This document shows positions 1-7,892 of a DNA stretch of 64,000 bases, piece after piece (position 1 is the stretch's first letter; each line of letters begins with the position of its first letter). Source of the DNA: an uncultured Flammeovirgaceae bacterium (GTDB taxonomy: Bacteria; Bacteroidota; Bacteroidia; Cytophagales; Cyclobacteriaceae); the NCBI GenBank assembly GCA_937883755.1, contig CAKZYA010000033.1:62001-126000 (forward strand), given 5' to 3'. A program made the position numbers and the translations under genes. The notes under the pieces are model-generated. The model had not been told where the DNA came from and made no database searches. It saw nothing but the letters and a program-made list of their open reading frames with translations.

Positions 1-960
1 ACTCCTTTGCATCAGCTGAATGAGGTTGTGGCACAGGCCGATTTTCACCTCTACCAACCTAAACCCAGCTACCGAATGAAGCAACAGGGACGAACAAGAT
101 ACAACGCCTTGCTGCACGGCAAAAACCACCCCGAGGGAGTGATGATTTACTACCACTTGCAAGAAAAACCCGATAGTACTGACATAGTAAGCCTGGAAAT
201 TCTGGAAGAGAACGGAGAGGTGATTAAAACGTTTACCAGTAACTCTGACAAGCTCAAGCAAAGGCTACGAGCTAAAAAAGGTAGTAACCTATTTGTATGG
301 GATATGCGCTACCCGGATGCAGTATCGTTCAAAGGCTTGATTCTTTATTCCTCTAATACTGAAGGGCCTCAGGCTGTACCAGGAAACTACCGAGTTAGAC
401 TAACGCTAAACGAAGAAAGTCAGGAACAAGACTTTGAAATCCTGAAAGATCCTCGCGTAAACAGCACTCAAGAAGACCTACAAGCCCAGTTTGATTTTCT
501 GATTGATGTGCGAGACAAACTTTCGGAAGCTAATCAGGCGGTAATTGACATTCGCAATTTACGGAAAGACTTGGCGTATGTAAAAGAGAAGTTAGAGGAT
601 AACCCAAATGGAGAAGCAATTTTGAAAGCTACTCAGGAATTAAACGATGAAATGACCATCATCGAGAACAACATCCACGAAACTCGCAATGAAGCCTACC
701 AAGACCCACTCAACTTTGGTATCAAACTCAATAATCGCCTAGCTTATTTGGCTACCCACGAATCAGCTGGAGATTTCCGCCCAACTGAGCAGGCTATCGC
801 TTACAAAAAAGAGGTTTCTGCCCAAATTGATGAGGAAATTGCTTCATTACAAAACCTTCTGAACGAACGTTTACCCACCATCAACCAAATGATGGAAGAG
901 CAAAATATTGAAGTGCTGACTCGCCCAAAAAATGAAAATAACGAGGTTGGGATGAAATAG
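1..960 (+). CDS. C-terminal part of a BNR/sortilin-like repeat protein (5' end outside the window)
   Basis: The reading frame is open from the first base, so the gene begins upstream of the window; the TTG at position 7 is only an internal codon. About 319 residues are visible. They start near a short beta-rich stretch ('VPGNYRVRL', 'NLFVWDMRYP') typical of the domain after the BNR/VPS10-type propeller in large secreted Bacteroidota proteins annotated as glycosyl hydrolase or sortilin-like. The rest is helical and charged, with likely coiled coil around residues 165-230. The catalytic or propeller part is not visible, so a function cannot be assigned. The next gene follows after 37 bp on the same strand. 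Confidence 0.6.
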   Translation, partial: TPLHQLNEVVAQADFHLYQPKPSYRMKQQGRTRYNALLHGKNHPEGVMIYYHLQEKPDSTDIVSLEILEENGEVIKTFTSNSDKLKQRLRAKKGSNLFVWDMRYPDAVSFKGLILYSSNTEGPQAVPGNYRVRLTLNEESQEQDFEILKDPRVNSTQEDLQAQFDFLIDVRDKLSEANQAVIDIRNLRKDLAYVKEKLEDNPNGEAILKATQELNDEMTIIENNIHETRNEAYQDPLNFGIKLNNRLAYLATHESAGDFRPTEQAIAYKKEVSAQIDEEIASLQNLLNERLPTINQMMEEQNIEVLTRPKNENNEVGMK

Positions 961-997
961 AAAAATTAAAGTTAATGATCCTAAACTCTAAAGGTGT

Positions 998-1897
998 ATG
1001 AACAGGCTTTTAGCTACCTATTTACTGATTATCTCCTTTCAGGCAGTAGGGCAGCCGACAATTAGCTTCACCTTTGATGATGGAGTTACTAATGATTATC
1101 CGGGATACTCGTTTGATGTATGGAACCGTATGCTGTTAGACAAACTAGATAATGCTGGGATCAATACGGTCTTTTTTGTAACTGGCCACAATAAAGTCAA
1201 CCATAAGGGAACGTTTCTACTAAAAAGCTGGAATGATCGAGGCCATCAGATTGCTAACCACACCTATTCTCATCCTAACTACAATCGTGATGAGATTAGT
1301 GCGGCGACTTTTGCTAATGAGATTCTAAGAACAGACTCAATCATAAATGATTACGGGAATTACACCAAACTCTTTCGGTTTCCCTACCTTAAGGAAGGTA
1401 ATACTAAAGGGAAGGTTGATAGCATTCGCCAGTTTCTACAAACACAGGACTATCAGAATGGATACGTAACCATTGATGCCTCCGATTGGTACATTAATAG
1501 CCGATTGAGAAAACGACTAGCAAACGATCCCCAAGCTTCAGTTGAAGGTTTCAAACAGTTCTATCTAGATCACTTGTACGAAAGAGCCCAATTCTACGAA
1601 AATCTGTCATACAAGTTAATGGGTCGGCATATTCACCACACGCTCCTGCTGCATCATAATCTAGCGGCAGCTCTGTTCTTAGATGATTTGATTGCAATGT
1701 TTAAAGCCAAAGGATGGAGGGTTATATCTGCTGATAAAGCCTACGAAGACCCTGTCTTTGATCAAATACCCAACTACGCCGGAGAGAGCCTTATTTATGC
1801 ATTAGCAAAAGACTCAGGCAAGTTTGATAGCAGACTGCGGTATCCGGCTGAAGATGGAAAATACGAGGAGGAGAAGATGGATCGCCTGGGGTTATAA
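998..1897 (+). CDS. Secreted polysaccharide deacetylase family protein (NodB-type)
   Basis: 299 residues with an N-terminal signal peptide (about residues 1-18, ending near 'AVGQ'). The NodB deacetylase motifs are present: 'TFDDG' at about residues 24-28 with the two aspartates, the metal-binding 'NHTYSHP' around 86-92 (His87 and His91), and 'RFPYLKEG' as motif 3. Family members remove acetyl groups from chitin, peptidoglycan or other N-acetylated polysaccharides in the periplasm or outside the cell. The exact substrate cannot be told. The ATG lies after an 'aaaggtg' stretch. It follows the BNR-type gene by 37 bp and may be cotranscribed. Confidence 0.85.
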   Translation: MNRLLATYLLIISFQAVGQPTISFTFDDGVTNDYPGYSFDVWNRMLLDKLDNAGINTVFFVTGHNKVNHKGTFLLKSWNDRGHQIANHTYSHPNYNRDEISAATFANEILRTDSIINDYGNYTKLFRFPYLKEGNTKGKVDSIRQFLQTQDYQNGYVTIDASDWYINSRLRKRLANDPQASVEGFKQFYLDHLYERAQFYENLSYKLMGRHIHHTLLLHHNLAAALFLDDLIAMFKAKGWRVISADKAYEDPVFDQIPNYAGESLIYALAKDSGKFDSRLRYPAEDGKYEEEKMDRLGL

Positions 1898-1935
1898 GAA
1901 GGTAGTATTATGAGTAGATAGATTTTCTAAACAAA

Positions 1936-1967
1936 TAAAAAACCCTCAATGGGTCACCATCAAGGGT
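1936..1967 (-). terminator. Rho-independent terminator of the M16 peptidase gene
   Basis: An imperfect 11-bp stem (1942-1952 with 1957-1967, one 2-nt internal mismatch) with a 4-nt loop. On the minus strand it is followed by a T run (the A-rich stretch at 1936-1942). It sits 32 bp past the stop codon of the minus-strand M16 gene. Confidence 0.7.
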
Positions 1968-1998
1968 CTTAAATTCTAGTTGATATCATTCTGCCGTT

Positions 1999-4899
1999 TT
2001 ATTGACCAGAACCAGATGGCTTTTCCTCTGCCTCAGTATCTTCAGTAGCAGCATCATCTGGTGTAGTTCCTTCTTCGGGAAAAAGAGCTACTTGTATATA
2101 ACTGTCAAAATTAAAGTATTTGTTGGCTGTTTCTTTTAAATCTTCAATTGTCAAGTCGGCAATAGCTTCTTCGTAATCCAGTACTTTTTCAGGGTCTTGA
2201 CCACGGAAATAAGCCTGCTGCAACGTTCGTAGCCAGTAGCGATTTTCTTTCAAGTTAGTTTCCATGTCCCGCCGTTGAGTTTCCTGCACTTTTTGCAAGT
2301 CTGCAGCAGTAGGCCCATTTTCTTGCATCTTCTTAATTTCACCAAATACTGCTTCGGATAAATCTTCTACGTTCTCGGGTGCACAAGGGAAACTTACCGT
2401 AATAGAGTAATGCTCATAAGGGTACTTGGAAGGGTTAGCTCGGGCTCCAATTCCGTACACCCCGCTTTTCTTCTCTCGAATTTCTTCAATCAGCTTAATA
2501 TTCAGAGCTTGAACTAGCGCATTGAGTTCAAAAGCTTCTTCGCGGTCGTAAGCGAACTCGCCCGTAAAGGTGATATTTACCATACTCTTAGGATCGGTAC
2601 CTTTATAAACTTTTTCTTCTACCACTCCCGAAGGCGGACGAATACCCAGATCTTTCCATGTCTCTTCACGATCAGTATCCGGTAAGCTACCTAAATATTG
2701 GGCAATCATCGGCTTTACTTCTTCTACATCAAACTTACCAACAAAGAAGAAAGAAAAGTCACTAGCATCAGCAAAACGGTCATTGTATGCCTCAAATGCT
2801 TCCTCAAACTCTACTTTTTCCCAATCTTCAGAAGTAGGATACCCACCGCCACGAGGATTATTCTGCGCTAAAATCCGGGATAGCTTATCCTGATAGTAGT
2901 ACCGAGGGTCAGACAGTAGATTGGCGTAAATTGCCTTATTACGAGAAATAAACGACTGGAATGCTTCCTGATCCTGACGAGGAGCAGTAAAGTAAAGGTG
3001 AATCAATTGTAGCATCGTCTCCAGATCTTTAGGAGTACTATTTCCGGAAAAACCTTCAGTCAGGGTTCCAATGAACGGCGAGACACTAGCATTTTTGTCA
3101 GCTAAATATTTATCTAACGCAGTAGCCGAGAAGTCTTTCACTCCACTCTGAGCCACTAACCCATCCGAATTTACAGCAGAGTAGTAAGTGTCCAAATCAT
3201 ATACTGAGTGTCCTCCGGGGCTAGAAGCCGTCATCAGAATTTCGTCATCTTTGAAATCAGTAGGTTTCAACACCACTTTCACGCCATTAGAAAGAGTTAA
3301 TTCAGTAGTGCCAATTTTATCTAGCACTTTTTCTTCAGTAATGCTTCCTGCTTCCGGTAAGGTTTCCATCAGGCTACTGGCAACGGCTTCATCTTCGTAA
3401 GCGGTTACCTCCGCGTCTTTCATTTCTTCCAGTATGGCTCGCACCTCATCTTCCGAAGGAACGCTTACACCCTCTTTTTCAGGAGCCATAACTACAGCTA
3501 CTCGGTTTTCGTCTTTAATCCACTCATCAGCCAGCTTATTTACCTCTTCCAGAGTAATACCTGGCAGATATTCTTTCATAAACTCAAACTCAAACTCAAT
3601 GCCCGGAATCGGTTCATCTTGCAGGAAGTTACGAATGTATTCAGAGGCGTATCGTTCAGACTCGGTTTTTTCCCGCTCGTTGTAGGCTTGTTCGTAGCGA
3701 GTGAGGATTTGTTTTTTATAGCGGTCTAGCTCAGATTGAGTAAACCCAAACTGACGCACTTTCTCATTCTGCTCTAGCAGAGCTTTCATACCGCGCTCAA
3801 TTCCGTTTTCGGGGACAATAGCAAAAAGCTGATACGCTTCTTTGGTTCGTAGCACAGTTCCGTGATAGCCACTGGCATTCATAAAAGGAGGGTCAGCTTC
3901 GCGAGTAAGTTCGGCTAAGCGTTCGTTGAGCATTCCGGTAAACAGGCTATGTACGGCTGATTCGCGGAAATCCCCAATGGTTTCTTGCTCCTCCGGCATT
4001 TCTTCGTCTTTATAAAAGAGAAGAATCTGATTAAATGTTGCTTCAGGATCAGTCACTACCGACACTTTAGTATCTTCGTGGAAAGGAATATCATACAATT
4101 CACGCTTTTTGGATTGAGCCGGATTTTCCAGGTCACCGAACCGTTCCTGAATTTCTTGCTCCATTTGCTGAGGGTCAACATCTCCGATAACGATCACTGC
4201 CATCAGATCGGGGCGATACCAATCTTCGTAGAAACTAGCTAGGGTTTCGTACTCAAAATTTTCCAGTACATCCTTAGTGCCAATTGGTAGGCGTTCCGCA
4301 TAGCGTGAACCATAGAGTAGTTTGGGAAAGTATTCATCCCGCATTCGCTGCTGGGCTCCTTGTCCGAGTCGCCACTCTTCAATAACTACTCCACGTTCTT
4401 TGTCAATCTCTTCCCCGTCCAGGGTCAATCCTCCGGCCCAGTCTTCCAAGATTTGTAATCCTTTCTCCAGCGTAGTATCTTCTGTTGGCAAACGAAGCAT
4501 ATATACGGTTTCATCAAAGCTGGTGTAAGCGTTTAGGTGGGCACCAAAGCGCACTCCGGCTGATTGGAGAATGCTCACCAGCTCGTTCTTTTCAAAGTTT
4601 TCGGTGCCGTTGAAGGCCATGTGCTCCAGGAAGTGAGCCAGACCTAGTTGATCCTCATTTTCCAGAATTGATCCGGCATTTACGGCCAGTCGTAACTCAA
4701 CTCGGTTTTCAGGACGGCTATTTTGCCGAATGTAGTAGGTTAAGCCATTGTCGAGCTTACCAATTTTCACTTTATTAGTGGTCGGAATCTCGTTCGAGAG
4801 CTCCAGATCACTGGTCATCTTTACTTCTTGAGCGTACCCGGCAGTAAACACCCAAGCAAAAATGACTGACAATATTCCCATTGTTCGTCTGTTCAACAT
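1999..4899 (-). CDS. M16 family zinc metallopeptidase (pitrilysin-like), secreted
   Basis: 966 residues with an N-terminal signal peptide (cleavage near 'AGYAQE'). The inverted zinc motif HxxEH is seen as 'HFLEHMAFNG' at about residues 88-97, and the third ligand glutamate lies in 'GVVIEEWRLG' about 76 residues later. The length fits the two-tandem-domain M16 arrangement: an active N-terminal half and an inactive C-terminal half, with 'SGVYGIGA' typical of the latter. The C-terminus is acidic and low-complexity. M16 proteins degrade peptides in the periplasm or at the envelope. It is preceded by kdgK on the same strand but separated by a heptad-repeat hairpin, and is followed by a terminator. 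Confidence 0.93.
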   Translation of the reverse strand: MLNRRTMGILSVIFAWVFTAGYAQEVKMTSDLELSNEIPTTNKVKIGKLDNGLTYYIRQNSRPENRVELRLAVNAGSILENEDQLGLAHFLEHMAFNGTENFEKNELVSILQSAGVRFGAHLNAYTSFDETVYMLRLPTEDTTLEKGLQILEDWAGGLTLDGEEIDKERGVVIEEWRLGQGAQQRMRDEYFPKLLYGSRYAERLPIGTKDVLENFEYETLASFYEDWYRPDLMAVIVIGDVDPQQMEQEIQERFGDLENPAQSKKRELYDIPFHEDTKVSVVTDPEATFNQILLFYKDEEMPEEQETIGDFRESAVHSLFTGMLNERLAELTREADPPFMNASGYHGTVLRTKEAYQLFAIVPENGIERGMKALLEQNEKVRQFGFTQSELDRYKKQILTRYEQAYNEREKTESERYASEYIRNFLQDEPIPGIEFEFEFMKEYLPGITLEEVNKLADEWIKDENRVAVVMAPEKEGVSVPSEDEVRAILEEMKDAEVTAYEDEAVASSLMETLPEAGSITEEKVLDKIGTTELTLSNGVKVVLKPTDFKDDEILMTASSPGGHSVYDLDTYYSAVNSDGLVAQSGVKDFSATALDKYLADKNASVSPFIGTLTEGFSGNSTPKDLETMLQLIHLYFTAPRQDQEAFQSFISRNKAIYANLLSDPRYYYQDKLSRILAQNNPRGGGYPTSEDWEKVEFEEAFEAYNDRFADASDFSFFFVGKFDVEEVKPMIAQYLGSLPDTDREETWKDLGIRPPSGVVEEKVYKGTDPKSMVNITFTGEFAYDREEAFELNALVQALNIKLIEEIREKKSGVYGIGARANPSKYPYEHYSITVSFPCAPENVEDLSEAVFGEIKKMQENGPTAADLQKVQETQRRDMETNLKENRYWLRTLQQAYFRGQDPEKVLDYEEAIADLTIEDLKETANKYFNFDSYIQVALFPEEGTTPDDAATEDTEAEEKPSGSGQ

Positions 4900-4943
4900 A
4901 TGTATGAATTTAGGTATAAAATAATCTAGTGAAGATACACATT

Positions 4944-5047
4944 AAAGGTAGATGGTAAAAGGTGAAGGGTAAAAAGGTACAGGACGAGAGGTCAAGGGTG
5001 GGAGTTTCAGTATTTACCTTCTACCTTTCACCTATGCCTTCTACCCT
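4944..5047. repeat. Heptad-phased degenerate repeat forming an inverted pair
   Basis: The left arm (4944-4978) reads as consecutive 7-mers of the type aaaggta / gatggta / aaaggtg / aagggta. The right arm (5013-5047) reads as the complementary type tttacct / tctacct / ttcacct / atgcctt / ctaccct. The two arms can pair into a long imperfect hairpin. The right arm ends exactly at the kdgK stop codon (5048). It separates kdgK from the M16 gene on the minus strand. Function unknown. Confidence 0.6.
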
Positions 5048-6070
5048 TCATCGCTTTACTCTTCCAGATAAATTACCTTCCGCCACTTCTAAAATCTCTT
5101 CCTCGCTGGAAACGTTCACATCACCCGGAATCGTATGTTTGATTGCCGAAGCAGCCGTGGCAAACTCTACCGTCTTCTGCCCATCCCAGCCTTGGCTCAA
5201 ACCATGAATGATACCAGCCATAAAAGCATCGCCGCCTCCTACCCTATCAATGATTTTTAAGCAGTACTTACGACTTTCGTAGCGATGCATGCCATCGTAC
5301 AGGATACCAGCCCAATCATTTTCAGTGGCAGAGTGATGTGCTCGTATGGTAAGAGCTACCCACTGAAATTCTCGATACTTCATCAGTTTTTCAGCCGTCT
5401 CCCAGGTAGCTACTACTAAATCTTCCCAGCGTTCACCTCGTTGGGTAGGGTGAATATCCAGTACATCGCCCGTTGATCCAATATTACTAAACAACACATC
5501 CACATCTTCCAGCATTGGCTGAAGCGTAGCCCGACCTTCTTCCAGTGTCCATAGAGAACGACGAAAATTCAAGTCAAAGGCAGTGGTAAGTCCATTACTT
5601 TTAGCTGCCTTCAATGCGTCGACACAGGTTTGAGCGCAATTTTTGGAAAGAGCGGGAGTAATTCCAGTGGTTACTAACCAATCTTGATTGTTTAGTATAC
5701 TTTTCCAATCAAATTCTTCGGGTCGGGAGTTAGCAATAGCGGAGTGTTCGCGGTCGTAGATAATCCTGGCGGGACGCAAAGAAGTACCGTGTTCCAGATA
5801 ATAGGTGCCTACCCGTTTTCCATCTCTAACAATAGAGTCAGTCTTAATTCCGTACTCTCGAATGGCTCGAACTGCGGCGTCTCCCAAGCCATGGGCAGGT
5901 AGTTTGGTAACATATTGTACCTGGTGACCAAATAATGATAGTGAAGCCGCTACATTGGATTCAGCACCAGCGTACTCCATCTTTAATTCATTCGTCTGAG
6001 AAATACGCTCATAGCTATTGAGGGGAGAGAGACGCAGGAGAATTTCACCAAAACACGTAATCTGACTCAT
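5048..6070 (-). CDS. kdgK: PfkB-family sugar kinase, probably 2-keto-3-deoxygluconate kinase
   Basis: 340 residues. The ribokinase/PfkB signatures are present: N-terminal 'GEILLRLSP', the substrate-binding 'AGAESNVAASLSLFG' (about residues 34-48), and the C-terminal 'DRVGGGDAFMAGIIHG' with the catalytic aspartate (about residues 279-294). The overall pattern resembles KdgK, which phosphorylates 2-keto-3-deoxygluconate in uronate and pectin breakdown (modified Entner-Doudoroff route). Fructokinase or another aldose/ketose kinase cannot be excluded. No uronate genes lie beside it, so the substrate rests on sequence resemblance alone. Confidence 0.8.
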   Translation of the reverse strand: MSQITCFGEILLRLSPLNSYERISQTNELKMEYAGAESNVAASLSLFGHQVQYVTKLPAHGLGDAAVRAIREYGIKTDSIVRDGKRVGTYYLEHGTSLRPARIIYDREHSAIANSRPEEFDWKSILNNQDWLVTTGITPALSKNCAQTCVDALKAAKSNGLTTAFDLNFRRSLWTLEEGRATLQPMLEDVDVLFSNIGSTGDVLDIHPTQRGERWEDLVVATWETAEKLMKYREFQWVALTIRAHHSATENDWAGILYDGMHRYESRKYCLKIIDRVGGGDAFMAGIIHGLSQGWDGQKTVEFATAASAIKHTIPGDVNVSSEEEILEVAEGNLSGRVKR

Positions 6071-6280
6071 AAAACGCTTAAAGTAATAATTAAGCCAATG
6101 AAATAACTAAAGGTTTCTATCTCCGCCAAAACCTTCAAGGTATTTGTTTGCCAAATGCTATCACCAAAAGTCCAGAATCTTCTTTCTGTCTGTTCAAGAC
6201 TGCACATCAACTGTTCGCTATCGAACACCTCATAAAGTTAAAATAGCTGGTTAAAGTCATTTTAGTGCGCTTTTTGCATT

Positions 6281-6296
6281 TGGCACAGCACTTGAC
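6281..6296 (+). promoter_or_regulatory. Candidate sigma-54 (-24/-12) promoter
   Basis: TGGCAC at 6281-6286, a 5-nt spacer, then TTGAC at 6292-6296. This matches the RpoN consensus TGGCAC-N5-TTGC(A/T) except for A in place of the C of the -12 GC. The predicted start is around 6306-6309, about 40 nt before the ATG at 6350. No enhancer-binding regulator lies nearby. The 6071-6280 gap upstream shows no other clear feature. Confidence 0.4.
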
Positions 6297-6349
6297 AAGT
6301 AGTAAGTATATTTATTTATAAACAACATTCACCCAAAAATTTAAAAATC

Positions 6350-6544
6350 ATGACAACGCAAGTAAATACTTCCGCTTCATTACTTATTGACACTGAATTT
6401 GCATCTATCTCTTACTCTGAAGCCACATTACGACTGCAAGAAAGACTAGGAATGCGAAGAAATACTACTCCTTTCTCAGGGATGGAAACTGGCAAATTCC
6501 GTAAGTTATTTGATCGTCACCGAACTGCTTTCCGCCGCCGCTAA
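6350..6544 (+). CDS. Small hypothetical protein (64 aa)
   Basis: A 64-residue ORF isolated between two minus-strand genes, with its own upstream leader and a candidate sigma-54 promoter. The first half is Ser/Thr-rich and the second half is basic, ending in 'HRTAFRRR' (pI clearly high). No signal peptide, membrane segment or known domain was recognised. The ATG is preceded by an A-rich leader common for Bacteroidota translation starts. It could be an RNA- or DNA-binding microprotein, but that is only a guess from charge. Confidence 0.5.
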   Translation: MTTQVNTSASLLIDTEFASISYSEATLRLQERLGMRRNTTPFSGMETGKFRKLFDRHRTAFRRR

Positions 6545-6548
6545 CTTG

Positions 6549-6599
6549 AAAGGTAGAAGGTACATGGTAAAAGGTGGCGGGTAGATATATGTCTATCCT
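6549..6599. repeat. Heptad-phased degenerate intergenic repeat
   Basis: Between the small ORF (stop 6544) and the App1 gene (stop 6600), the sequence runs as 7-mers of the type gaaaggt / agaaggt / acatggt / aaaaggt / ggcgggt. The opposite orientation (tcctt, tcacc) appears towards the App1 stop. It is the same family as at 4944-5047 and 7813-7892. Confidence 0.5.
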
Positions 6600-7748
6600 T
6601 CACTCTTTCTCACCTTCGTCTTTTTCCTTCTCCTGCTCAATAGCTGTTACTACCAAAGGGTTGATAAATCCGTGGTTCGCTGCATGACGGGCTGCTGCCA
6701 ACGTATCAGAACAACGCATCATTTCTACTTCCTGCCCAGTAAGCTCCTCCTGAATAGTGTCGAATTCTGCATCACGAGTAGTCTTGGCAACATCCCGGAT
6801 ATAGATCGCTAAAATACGCCCAGGAAACTCCTGCACCATCTGCTGATAAATCTCCGGATCATGCTGACCACTATCCCCAATTAGAATAAATTTCAATGCA
6901 GGATAAGTATTTAGAATACTTCGGATTTTAACGGGTTTATGCTCACTGTGCGACTCTTTGATAAATTTTTGAGTATCAATACCGATGTCGCGCAGCATAA
7001 TGGGACCTTTAGGAATATCATTCACGGCAAAAAAATCCTCCAATACATCGTAGAGATTCCATGGACTACTGGACACGTAGAAAAACGGATTATGATTATC
7101 ACCACTTTTCCCGGCAGCCAGAGCCTGATAAAAAGCGGCTGCCCCAGCAAAAGGTGAACGGGTTAGGGCATTTTCAGTTAGCGACAATTTAATAACCCGA
7201 AAGAGCTGGTTTACTTCCGAGATAAGAATAGTATCGTCTACATCAGAAATTACTCCGAACTGGGTTCGGTCATCGGGAATCAGCACTTCACCTACTGCTT
7301 CTACTTTCCCTTGTTCTTTCACAATCTGATCGAGTAGTTCTAAGTGTACCGGATACCACAACGTATCGTGAGTCAACTTGGTGGGGTTCACCTTAAAATC
7401 TAGGTGAAAATAGCCTTCTCCATCTGCTGGTACTTCCTGACTCCGCCCCTGGAATGTTGCTTTGACTCGAGCAAATGGAATTTCATCACTATTGAACCGC
7501 TTAAACATAGATACCATGTTACGCCACTTAGTATCTGTTTTCAATGATTCGCCAATACCTTCATCTTCTAGAATTCTACCGCTGATAGAAACCGAAATAC
7601 GATTACCAAACCCTCGGTAGGGTTGTATAACAACTGGATCAATCAGGTTGAAGCGTTTTTTGAAGGCAAACTTTGTCCGGTCAATTACATCATCAGCGCG
7701 ACTCAGGAAATTTAGTAGGGGATTTATTTCTGAATTGCTATTGGTCAC
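6600..7748 (-). CDS. App1/DUF2183 phosphatase-domain protein
   Basis: 382 residues, no signal peptide. The DUF2183 (App1 phosphatidate phosphatase catalytic) domain is marked by the HAD-like 'SDVDDTILIS' (about residues 174-183) and 'FILIGDSGQHDPEIY' (about 281-295). In yeast App1 this domain hydrolyses phosphatidate. Bacterial members are found widely and their substrate is mostly not established. The N-terminal 160 residues are the usual beta-rich extension ('SISGRIL'). The gene lies downstream of dnaG on the same strand with a perfect TTTCACC array between them. Confidence 0.82.
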   Translation of the reverse strand: MTNSNSEINPLLNFLSRADDVIDRTKFAFKKRFNLIDPVVIQPYRGFGNRISVSISGRILEDEGIGESLKTDTKWRNMVSMFKRFNSDEIPFARVKATFQGRSQEVPADGEGYFHLDFKVNPTKLTHDTLWYPVHLELLDQIVKEQGKVEAVGEVLIPDDRTQFGVISDVDDTILISEVNQLFRVIKLSLTENALTRSPFAGAAAFYQALAAGKSGDNHNPFFYVSSSPWNLYDVLEDFFAVNDIPKGPIMLRDIGIDTQKFIKESHSEHKPVKIRSILNTYPALKFILIGDSGQHDPEIYQQMVQEFPGRILAIYIRDVAKTTRDAEFDTIQEELTGQEVEMMRCSDTLAAARHAANHGFINPLVVTAIEQEKEKDEGEKE

Positions 7749-7812
7749 TTGGTTACAGGTTTTGCAGGTTTAAAGTTACAGGTTGCTGTTATAAACCCTC
7801 TATCATTTCTAA

Positions 7813-7892
7813 TTTTCACCTTTCACCTTTCACCTTTCACCTTTCACCTTTCACCTTTCACCTTTCACCTTTTCAGCTTTCACCTTTTCAGC
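7813..7892. repeat. Perfect heptanucleotide tandem repeat TTTCACC
   Basis: Seven uninterrupted TTTCACC units occupy 7821-7869, with flanking variants (ttttcacc at 7813, tttcagc at 7871, tttcacc at 7878, ttttcagc at 7885). The dnaG stop codon (7888-7890) lies within the last unit. The array fills much of the 139-bp gap between dnaG and the App1 gene. No spacers occur between the units, so it is not a CRISPR array. Confidence 0.95.

Noticed and set aside
3188-4528. Plus-strand ORFs opposite the M16 gene
   Set aside because: They are short, low-complexity in composition and fully overlap a well-supported minus-strand gene.
7813-7892. CRISPR array
   Set aside because: The units are 7 bp with no unique spacers between them; it is a microsatellite.
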